A DNA stretch of 61,239 bases from Candidatus Nanopelagicales bacterium (GTDB taxonomy: Bacteria > Actinomycetota > Actinomycetes > S36-B12). Below the pieces are notes generated by a model that was not told the DNA's origin, made no database searches, and saw only the letters and a list, made by a program, of their open reading frames with translations. The position numbers and the translations under genes were made by a program. Shown here one piece after another: positions 7,640 through 14,094 of this stretch. The stretch lies in the NCBI GenBank assembly GCA_030836325.1, contig JAURQC010000006.1, forward strand, positions 1-61,239. Reading direction: 5' to 3'. How positions within the stretch are numbered: the first letter of the stretch is position 1; every line of letters begins with the position of its first letter.

Positions 7640-7932
7640 GGGATCTCATCCTCGAGATCGGCGAAATCATCGTCCTCGCTGATGGACTCTGCGCGGACTA
7701 CCGGCCAGTCGGGCAGCGATGTCTTGGATACGGCCGCGCTGAACTTCTCGAGCGCAATGTCGACAGCGGCATCGGAGTTGTCTGCTTCGACCACGATCTG
7801 GGCGCCGTAGCCCATAGTTCCGTATCCGGATGCTATGCCTTCGAGGGTCGCTACCGCGTCAGCCAACTCGACTACTTCCTCGAGTGAGACCTCGCGATCC
7901 CCTTCTGCGTATAGGGAGATGCTGTACCGCAT
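7636..7932 (-). CDS. Small acidic protein of unknown function
   Basis: 98 residues, no membrane span. The pattern of a first strand (R-Y-S-I-S-L-Y-A-E-G), a helix and a Q-I-V-V-E-A-D strand suggests a ferredoxin-like alpha/beta fold, and the C-terminus is strongly acidic (E-D-D-D-F-A-D-L-E-D-E). I recognise no family. Its stop overlaps the next gene start and it begins two bases after the coxE stop, so it belongs to the same transcript. Confidence 0.75.
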   Translation of the reverse strand: MRYSISLYAEGDREVSLEEVVELADAVATLEGIASGYGTMGYGAQIVVEADNSDAAVDIALEKFSAAVSKTSLPDWPVVRAESISEDDDFADLEDEIP

Positions 7933-7934
7933 GG

Positions 7935-9074
7935 TTATCCCACCTTTGCGAGTCGGTTAGCTAGCTTCTCGAGGCTAGCGAGGTTGTGCCCTGAGTGCAC
8001 TTCGTCAATGTAGGGGTCAGCGATGATCATGCCCATTGCAGTGGGCACCCAATCCTCAGCGTCGGCCTTGTGCGGATTTACCCAGAGCACTCGGTGCGCG
8101 ATTCGAGACAGGCTCTCCATGGCCTCTGCCAGATCCTGCGGGTCGCCTCTGTCTAGGCCGTCGGAACAGACGACAACGATTGCTCCTCGCCCGAGACGCG
8201 CCTTGCGGGCTTGGCGAGCAAAGTTTTTGATGGAGTCGCCGATGCGGGTGCCTCCGTCCCAGTCCAGGACGGCCTCGCCAGCTAGCCGCATCGCCTCATC
8301 GGGATTGCGACGGTCCAGAGCGCGAGTTATCCGGGTAAGTCGGGTGCCGAAGCAGAAGACATCGACCTTCGCGTTAGCCCTCCGGGCTGAATAGGCGAAC
8401 TGAAGAAGGTTGCGCGAGTAGTCCGCCATCGAACCGGAGACGTCGAGAATCAGCACGAGGGGGCGCAATTTCTCCTTGCGAGCCTTGTAGTGAAGATCTT
8501 TGGGTTCCCCCAAGGCGCGCATCGACTCGCGGGCCATGCGTCGCATATCGAGAGTGGAGCGACGGCGTGTGCGAGCGGTTCGATGCGTCTTGCGCTTGGG
8601 CGGTGTGACGCGCATCCGCGACATCAGCCGCCGCAGCTGACGCATTTCGCCCTCGGTGCAGTCGGCGAATGCTTTGTGGCGCTGAATGTCCGACGTGCTC
8701 GCGACGTAGCCGAGCTTCACCTGATCGGGGCTTATCTCCCCGGGGAGACCCTCCTCGGTGTTGGGAATCTCCAGCGTTGCGCCAGCGGTCGAGGACGCCT
8801 TCATCGTCTTCTTAAGGACGTCCTCGGCCTCAGGGTGGAAAGCCAGGAAGTACCTCTGGAAGACCTCGTTGTAGATCGGAACCTGGTCGCGTCGGCGAAC
8901 CAAAGTGGCGCGGCCGCTCCAGTAAACGTCCAGGATGTCCGTGACGTCGAGGGTGGAAACTGCGGCGCTGAACGTCAGGACGTCGTCGGTGCCGACGGTG
9001 ATGGTTGCATCGCGCAGGGCTTGGGCGAACCCCACGAGGAGTTCATCGATGCTGCCGGTCTCAGGAGAGGACAT
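7935..9074 (-). CDS. coxE: CoxE, VWA-domain protein
   Basis: 379 residues with start ATG 9074, 14 nt inside the end of coxD; an open frame further upstream is only the shadow of coxD. The C-terminal half is a von Willebrand A domain with the MIDAS motif D-V-S-G-S at 211-215, a T in G-G-T-R-I-G and an Asp in C-S-D-G-L-D. The middle section is strongly basic (about 150-185). CoxE pairs with the MoxR-type ATPase CoxD. In Oligotropha this pair is needed to build the functional Mo-S-Cu centre. Adjacent overlapping genes support that pairing here. Confidence 0.9.
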   Translation of the reverse strand: MSSPETGSIDELLVGFAQALRDATITVGTDDVLTFSAAVSTLDVTDILDVYWSGRATLVRRRDQVPIYNEVFQRYFLAFHPEAEDVLKKTMKASSTAGATLEIPNTEEGLPGEISPDQVKLGYVASTSDIQRHKAFADCTEGEMRQLRRLMSRMRVTPPKRKTHRTARTRRRSTLDMRRMARESMRALGEPKDLHYKARKEKLRPLVLILDVSGSMADYSRNLLQFAYSARRANAKVDVFCFGTRLTRITRALDRRNPDEAMRLAGEAVLDWDGGTRIGDSIKNFARQARKARLGRGAIVVVCSDGLDRGDPQDLAEAMESLSRIAHRVLWVNPHKADAEDWVPTAMGMIIADPYIDEVHSGHNLASLEKLANRLAKVG

Positions 9075-9948
9075 CCTGAATGCTTCTCGTGGTGTACTCG
9101 AGGTCATCGCGGTCCTTGACGACGGTGCCGAGAGTGTCGAGGGCTGATTGTTCGTCGAGGTGGGTGGCGCCAACGGCATCGAGCCCCTGGGTCCAGTCGA
9201 TGGTCTCAGCGACTCCCGGCAACTTCTCCAGGTCCATGTCGCGTAGGTGATTGACAGCGGAGACGACTTGCGCCGTTAGCGCCTCCGAGACGTGCGGGAG
9301 CCGTGAGCGAACGATGTCGATCTCCAACTCGGGATCGGGGAAGCCGATCCAGGTGTAGAGACAACGGCGCTTGAGGGCGTCGTGCAATTCGCGGGTCCGG
9401 TTGGATGTGAGGATCACGATGGGACGCGACTGGGACTCGATAGTGCCGATCTCGGGGATCGTCACCTGGAAATCGCCCAGGAGTTCGAGCAGGAATGCCT
9501 CGAACTCGTCGTCCGCACGGTCGACCTCATCGATCAACAGAACGCAGGAATTACCGGCCCGGACCGCCTGAAGAAGGGGGCGTTCGATCAGGAAACGCGG
9601 CCCGAAGAGATCATCGTCGTTCTCCGCACTCTCCGAATTGCTAAGTGAGCGCACGAAGAGCATCTGGCGGGCGTAATCCCATTCGTACACGGCGTGGTGG
9701 ATGTCGATTCCCTCGTAGCACTGCAGGCGGATGAGTTGGCGTCCGGTCATCCGAGCGAGGGTGCGTGCCAATTCGGTCTTGCCGACGCCGACCTCTCCTT
9801 CAAGCAGGAGTGGCTTGCCGAGCGTTAAGGCCAGGTAGAGGGAGGTAGCCAGTCCGCGGTCGGCTATGTAGTCCTGTTCGCGGAGGTCATCGATCAGTTG
9901 GGGAACGCTGCCCGGTAGAGCGCTCATCGCGCCCTGGGAGTCGGTCAT
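9061..9948 (-). CDS. coxD: CoxD, MoxR-family AAA+ ATPase
   Basis: 295 residues. The Walker A motif is G-E-V-G-V-G-K-T at 51-58 and Walker B is V-L-L-I-D-E-V-D at 136-143, followed by a sensor region T-S-N-R-T-R-E-L. MoxR ATPases work as chaperone-like unfoldases; CoxD is required to insert sulfur and copper at the Mo centre of CO dehydrogenase. It overlaps coxE by 14 nt. The second start candidate (Met8) is possible, but residue 1 leaves a 9-nt gap from the upstream small gene. Confidence 0.9.
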   Translation of the reverse strand: MTDSQGAMSALPGSVPQLIDDLREQDYIADRGLATSLYLALTLGKPLLLEGEVGVGKTELARTLARMTGRQLIRLQCYEGIDIHHAVYEWDYARQMLFVRSLSNSESAENDDDLFGPRFLIERPLLQAVRAGNSCVLLIDEVDRADDEFEAFLLELLGDFQVTIPEIGTIESQSRPIVILTSNRTRELHDALKRRCLYTWIGFPDPELEIDIVRSRLPHVSEALTAQVVSAVNHLRDMDLEKLPGVAETIDWTQGLDAVGATHLDEQSALDTLGTVVKDRDDLEYTTRSIQDVLS

Positions 9949-9957
9949 CTAGGTGCG

Positions 9958-10206
9958 TCAGTTCTGTGAGCCGTTGATGAGGTCAGCGAGGCTGCTCGAC
10001 CCGAGCTTGCCCTCTTGGGCGAGGGTATTCCGCCAGGCGGCTTTGACGTCCCCGCCTTCCTCGGCGTAACCATCGAAAGTGACGTCCTTCATGTTCCGGC
10101 AAACCTTGGTGGGGCTGCATTCGGCGTCGAGGTCTTGGAGGTTGGCGGTGTCTTGCTGCCAGATACCTCGAAGCACCTCTGCTGATTGATCCTGCTTGTC
10201 GGACAT
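9958..10206 (-). CDS. Small unknown protein heading the coxD/coxE operon
   Basis: 82 residues from ATG 10206, chosen over GTG 10212 because it sits 8 nt after a GGAAGG site. The product is soluble and contains C-S-P-T-K-V-C (about residue 30), a Cys pair that could bind metal, and ends in a helical segment. I recognise no family. It is the first gene of the maturation operon and is divergent from a membrane-protein gene, with about 125 nt of shared promoter space. Confidence 0.7.
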   Translation of the reverse strand: MSDKQDQSAEVLRGIWQQDTANLQDLDAECSPTKVCRNMKDVTFDGYAEEGGDVKAAWRNTLAQEGKLGSSSLADLINGSQN

Positions 10207-10332
10207 GGTCACTTCCTTCCAGACCCCGATAGTGAATTGACGATACCAACGGAAACCCTGGGCTGCAGCCCAGAATTCCGCCGTTTGCCCCTAGCATGAA
10301 GGCAGCCGCGATCGACTCACTCGGGAGACCCC

Positions 10333-10695
10333 ATGGACTTCGTCTACAACCTCATCTTGATCCTGCACTTCATCGGTCTAGCCAGCGTGGTGGGCGGGTT
10401 CTTGGTACAGATGAAGTCTGCGGAGAGGGGCGTGAACCCTGCGATGCTCCATGGGGCGCTGACCCAACTGATCACCGGACTTTTGCTGGTCGGGTTGCCG
10501 GAGATGGGCGTTGCAACTCCCTACGACGGTTGGGAGAGCTGGGATCACGCAAAGATTGCCGTGAAGTTGCTCATCACGATCGTCATTACGGTCTTGGCCT
10601 TCGTCGGTCGACGCAAGCCGCTACCGCAGACCGGACTGTGGGGTGCGATCGGTGGCCTAGCGATTGCCAACATCTTCATCGCCGTCCTCTGGTAA
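10333..10695 (+). CDS. Four-span integral membrane protein of unknown function
   Basis: 120 residues with hydrophobic segments at about 5-24, 42-58, 75-93 and 100-118. His12 in the first span and the small size recall heme- or quinone-associated small membrane proteins, but no family is recognised. A TAGCAT box at 10292-10297 could be its -10 element, giving a leader of about 30 nt; GGGAG lies 8 nt before the start. It is divergent from the cox maturation operon and may be linked to it only by position. Confidence 0.7.
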   Translation: MDFVYNLILILHFIGLASVVGGFLVQMKSAERGVNPAMLHGALTQLITGLLLVGLPEMGVATPYDGWESWDHAKIAVKLLITIVITVLAFVGRRKPLPQTGLWGAIGGLAIANIFIAVLW

Positions 10696-10717
10696 CCACC
10701 CCTCCCCACTTCTCCCG

Positions 10718-10800
10718 AATCCCCCGGATTCCGGGGGATTGGCCTCGCTTCCCCCGGAATCGCTAGCGATCAGCCCACTTCCCCCGGAATCCGGGGGAAA
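10718..10800. repeat. CCCCCGGAATC palindromic repeats
   Basis: Three copies of a CCCCCGGAATC-type unit. Two are complete near-perfect palindromes (CCCCCGGATTCCGGGGG at 10721-10737 and CCCCCGGAATCCGGGGG at 10781-10797). One half copy lies at 10751-10761, followed by a small CGCTAGCG palindrome. They sit just after the stop of the membrane-protein gene and would form strong hairpins. This could be a terminator array or a REP-like element. Confidence 0.6.
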
Positions 10801-10807
10801 CGAGGCA

Positions 10808-10839
10808 GGGGTTTGGGGTTAGGGGTTAGGGGTTAGGGG
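10808..10839 (+). repeat. Telomere-like GGGGTTA tandem tract
   Basis: GGGGTTT is followed by three GGGGTTA units and a final GGGG, so five runs of four G spaced by three bases. On the plus strand this has the exact form of a stable intramolecular G-quadruplex. The TAA stop codon of the PIG-L gene lies inside the tract (10833-10835), so transcription of that gene yields the C-rich strand. Confidence 0.85.
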
Positions 10840-11552
10840 ATGGTGACGACCTGGAAGGCCTCAGCGAGGCGTCCTTCGGGCAGGCCGGCTTCGTAGGCCG
10901 CGGCGCTTAGCCATGTGCGCACCCGATCTTCGATGAGTTCGGGCTTGGGAAGTTGGGAAACGTGACAGCCGATCGCTCGCATTTTGTCGGCGAAAGTCTC
11001 GGTTACATCGACGTAGTGATTGGGCGTTGGCGAAGCCATCACCCACACCTCCGGCACGATCCAGTCCTCAAGGCCTTCCTGCTGCATCAAGGTGGGGTGG
11101 GCGAAGGGGTTACGAGCATCGGGGTAGACGGCCCTGATCGCCGCTTCCCCGGTAGCCATGTGGTCGGGGTGCGAGGCGGGGATGCGTTCCCAGTTGCGAT
11201 CCGGGGACTGGATGAGCATCCGCTGCGGGCGGACCTGTCGGATCAGGCGGCTGATGTCGCGGCGTAAGTCCTGCGAGGGCGTGACATCGCCGTCGGTGTA
11301 GCCCAGGAAGTGAACGTCCGAAACTCCTATGGCGGCCGCAGCTGCTCGCTGCTCGGCCTGGCGGATCGATGGGATCTCCGATCGCGGAATCGCTGGGTCG
11401 AACCCGCCGGCGTCGCCGTCGGTGACGATGCCGTAGGTGATCGCCATCCCTGCTCTGCTCCATTGGGCGACCGTTCCGGCGGCTCCGAAATCGACATCAT
11501 CGGGGTGCGCCATAACGGCTAGCACCCGCTCGACCGCTGAATCCTCAAGCAC
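10833..11552 (-). CDS. PIG-L/LmbE-family deacetylase
   Basis: 239 residues from GTG 11552, chosen because a GGGAGG site lies 7 nt before it; the frame is open for a further 84 residues but that stretch is unlike the family. The zinc motif A-H-P-D-D is at 15-19, and a second conserved element, S-H-P-D-H, lies near residue 135. Family members remove N-acetyl groups from sugar conjugates such as mycothiol precursors, or act as amidases (Mca). The subfamily cannot be decided from the sequence alone. It is divergent from the secreted protein gene. Confidence 0.85.
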   Translation of the reverse strand: MLEDSAVERVLAVMAHPDDVDFGAAGTVAQWSRAGMAITYGIVTDGDAGGFDPAIPRSEIPSIRQAEQRAAAAAIGVSDVHFLGYTDGDVTPSQDLRRDISRLIRQVRPQRMLIQSPDRNWERIPASHPDHMATGEAAIRAVYPDARNPFAHPTLMQQEGLEDWIVPEVWVMASPTPNHYVDVTETFADKMRAIGCHVSQLPKPELIEDRVRTWLSAAAYEAGLPEGRLAEAFQVVTIP

Positions 11553-11634
11553 GCTGAGGCCTCCCTGCCAGAAAGTTGCGACGCACCACAGCCCCCAATG
11601 GCAACTCGCGACACTTTCGTGACACAGTAGGCGG

Positions 11635-13164
11635 GTGCTTCCCCGGCTTCCCCGGAGCGTGCGCCATTCTGCCGCGCCCTCCAGCGAGCGCCCCGTTCGG
11701 GTGACGACTGCCCGACGCTGGCGCGGGAGCGCGATCCTCGCGGCCACGGCCTTGCTCGGATCAACTCTGGTGACCCCGGCGGCTGCAACCCAAGGACAAC
11801 TCAACTGGCAGCCGACGACGTGGACAGGGCCAACGGCCGGGCCCCCGGTACCCGGTGAGGGTCTTCCACCGGCACCGGTTCCTGCTCAACTGCCGCCGCT
11901 ACCGCCTGACTTACCGATCACAATCGAATACGAACCCCAGACCACCTGCGAGGACTCGCCCAAGCCCGGGGCTTTGCGTCTGGAACAGATCATCAAGGGC
12001 ACCTACGGGGCAAACCAGTACACCTGGATTCCCCGGGATTGCGACAAAGGCGGGCGCAGCGAACACAAGGAAGGTCGTGCGGTCGACTGGATGGTGGACG
12101 TTCGCGATCCCCAGCAACGGGCCAATGCCGAGGCATTCCTAGGTTGGCTCCTCGGGCCGGATGCGGCTGGCCGGCCGTACGGAAACGCCCTTCAGTTGGG
12201 GATCATGTACATCGGCTGGCATGACCGCTTTTGGCGCGGCTACGCGATGGATCGCGGGTGGACCGAACTCAAAGGGTGCTTTTCGAAAACAGAAAAGAAA
12301 TACGACAACTACTGCCACCGCAATCACATCCACATCTCACTGACGTGGGCTGGAGCGCGCGGTGAGATCCCCGGCGTCGCCCCTGCTCCAGTTCAGCCCA
12401 CACCGGATCAGCCAGTACAACCGGCACCAGAAGAGCCGATGCCTGAGCCACCCGCCCCACCGGAGGCGGCTGAGGAAGGTTTCTACGGCATCGGCTCCGA
12501 ACTCGGATACGAGTCAGCGACCCTTGGGGCTCTTCAACCCGGTGAGGTTCGCACCGTCTCCCTGAACGGTGTGATCCCGCAGGCGACGAGCGCTCTTGTA
12601 GCCGTGACGACCCGTGAGGCCGACCGCAAGGGCCGGCTCCGGATCGGAGTTGGAACGGATAAGACCAATAGTGCGGCGGTGAAGGTGCCCAAGAAGGGTG
12701 CTCGCACAACCATGCGGGTAGTGCCGGTCTCCGGGGGAGCGGTGCAAATCAAGGCGCCCAAGAAGTCTCCGGTTCAAGTTCGGGTGGACGTGCTGGGCTA
12801 TACGGTGGGCGCGCTGCCGACCAAGGCACGAGGGCTGCCACCTACCGGCCTGCACAAGGGTCGCTTCCAGGCTGGCGAGGTCAAGGTCGTCAAAGCTCGT
12901 GGCGTTGGTCGAGTCCCCAAAAAGAAAAAGAAGGTGACGGCCGTCATCCTCCAGGTGACCACCAAGGGCAAGGGTGAGCCGGGCAGATTCGCCGCATACG
13001 CGGTCGGGGGAGTAGACCGCGGAACCACGTCGGCTCTCATTCCGGCGGAAGGCAAGCATTCGTCGTTGTTGGTTGCCGACATCGGCGACAAGGGTTTGAT
13101 CGCACTGGCCTCGTCTACCAAGACGAAAGCGAATATCAAGATCGTCGGTTACATCCGCCGCTGA
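11635..13164 (+). CDS. Secreted cell-wall-type protein with EHKEGRA domain, proline linker and two beta repeats
   Basis: 509 residues from GTG 11635, or 487 from GTG 11701; the second gives a clean signal peptide (R-R-W-R-G, hydrophobic core, cut after A-A-A). Residues about 105-245 carry G-G-R-S-E-H-K-E-G-R-A-V-D-W and H-R-N-H-I-H-I-S-L. This is the His/Asp/His pattern of the ARB_07466-like, M15-peptidase-like domain. A Pro/Glu linker (about 248-280) is followed by two beta-rich repeats of about 105 residues, each closing with D-V-L-G-Y or I-V-G-Y. These resemble the C-terminal repeats of actinobacterial cell-wall enzymes. The C-terminal half is Lys-rich, fitting attachment to anionic wall polymers. 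Confidence 0.75.
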   Translation: MLPRLPRSVRHSAAPSSERPVRVTTARRWRGSAILAATALLGSTLVTPAAATQGQLNWQPTTWTGPTAGPPVPGEGLPPAPVPAQLPPLPPDLPITIEYEPQTTCEDSPKPGALRLEQIIKGTYGANQYTWIPRDCDKGGRSEHKEGRAVDWMVDVRDPQQRANAEAFLGWLLGPDAAGRPYGNALQLGIMYIGWHDRFWRGYAMDRGWTELKGCFSKTEKKYDNYCHRNHIHISLTWAGARGEIPGVAPAPVQPTPDQPVQPAPEEPMPEPPAPPEAAEEGFYGIGSELGYESATLGALQPGEVRTVSLNGVIPQATSALVAVTTREADRKGRLRIGVGTDKTNSAAVKVPKKGARTTMRVVPVSGGAVQIKAPKKSPVQVRVDVLGYTVGALPTKARGLPPTGLHKGRFQAGEVKVVKARGVGRVPKKKKKVTAVILQVTTKGKGEPGRFAAYAVGGVDRGTTSALIPAEGKHSSLLVADIGDKGLIALASSTKTKANIKIVGYIRR

Positions 13165-13173
13165 TCGTCTCGT

Positions 13174-13179
13174 TAACAT
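13174..13179 (+). promoter_or_regulatory. -10 box TAACAT, probable leaderless start
   Basis: TAACAT ends 7 nt before ATG 13187. That spacing puts the transcription start at or next to the start codon, and no ribosome-binding site is present. Confidence 0.5.
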
Positions 13180-13186
13180 CGCGGGT

Positions 13187-14047
13187 ATGGCACGCAGAGG
13201 TTCTTGGCAATCCAGCAAACTGGTCACGCGTCGGTCCTGGGCGGTTCTGAAGGAGAATCCCTATCTGTTCGCCTTCCCGATCGTGGGCGTGGTCTTGGCC
13301 GCTATTCCGCTTACGGTCCTGGGACTGCCAGCTTTGTACCTACTCGATGAGAACAATCCCTGGATTGCGATCGCTCTCGGTATCGCGCTGATCTTCGGTG
13401 TTCAAGCGGTGGTCACCTTTCCGGCTGCGGGTCTCGTAGCAGCGGTGGACGACGAACTCCACGGCAAAGACTCGTCCTTTGCGCGCGGCATGTCCGCGGC
13501 TGTGGGTCGATCTGGGCCCCTCATCGCGTGGTCTGGCATCCAGACAGTCGTGTCCGTCCTGCTGGGCCTGGTCCGAGGAAACGGGCAAGGGAACGTCGTC
13601 GGGGTACTGCTCCGCAATGTCATCGCCGCTGCCGCGGATGTGATGTGGCAGTTGATCACGTTCTTCGTGCTGCCGGTCATGATGATCGAGAAGGTCTCGC
13701 CCATCCAGGCGATCAAGACCTCGAGTGGTCTGTTCAAGAAGCAGTGGGGAACCCAACTGGCCGGCGGTGTGCGCATTGGTGGGATGGTGGCGCTGCTAGT
13801 GATCTTGCCCGGTGCCCTGGTCTTGGGTTCGGGCGTAGCGCTGGTGTTGTCGGACTCAACCGCTGTTGTTGTGACAGGAATCGTCACGGCCGGTATCGGT
13901 TTCTTGGTCATCATGCTCGGCTCTTTGATCATCAACGCGATGCGCGGCATCTACTCGGTCGCGCTCTATCACTACGCGAAGGATGGAGAAATGTTGGCCG
14001 GCTTCACCGAGGGTGAACTGCAGTCCTCGGTGCGACTCAAGAGCTAG
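13187..14047 (+). CDS. DUF6159-like integral membrane protein
   Basis: 286 residues with about five hydrophobic spans (roughly 28-50, 60-85, 140-165, 195-222, 228-255). The N-terminal S-W-A-V-L-K-E-N-P-Y-L-F-A-F-P pattern and the later S-P-I-Q-A-I-K-T-S region match the DUF6159 family of actinobacterial and archaeal membrane proteins of unknown function. There is no ribosome-binding site; the start follows a TAACAT box directly. It stands alone between the secreted protein and the helicase. Confidence 0.75.
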   Translation: MARRGSWQSSKLVTRRSWAVLKENPYLFAFPIVGVVLAAIPLTVLGLPALYLLDENNPWIAIALGIALIFGVQAVVTFPAAGLVAAVDDELHGKDSSFARGMSAAVGRSGPLIAWSGIQTVVSVLLGLVRGNGQGNVVGVLLRNVIAAAADVMWQLITFFVLPVMMIEKVSPIQAIKTSSGLFKKQWGTQLAGGVRIGGMVALLVILPGALVLGSGVALVLSDSTAVVVTGIVTAGIGFLVIMLGSLIINAMRGIYSVALYHYAKDGEMLAGFTEGELQSSVRLKS

Positions 14048-14082
14048 CAAGCAACGTTCTCCTCTGTGTCGCAGGGCTTGCC

Positions 14083-14088
14083 TAGGAT
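14083..14088 (+). promoter_or_regulatory. -10 box TAGGAT of the helicase gene
   Basis: TAGGAT ends exactly 6 nt before GTG 14095. This favours that codon, rather than GTG 14092 or ATG 14098, as a leaderless start. Confidence 0.5.
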
Positions 14089-14094
14089 GCCGTG

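Noticed and set aside
10718..10840. CRISPR array
   Set aside because: The repeated units are palindromes with irregular spacing and no unique spacers of constant length.
11553..11804. 84-residue N-terminal extension of the PIG-L protein
   Set aside because: It runs back through the divergent gene's start region; a GGGAGG site points to GTG 11552, and the A-H-P-D-D motif then has its normal position.
12514..13227. 237-codon minus-strand frame inside the secreted protein gene
   Set aside because: The plus strand has a signal peptide, a known domain and repeats; the minus frame has none.
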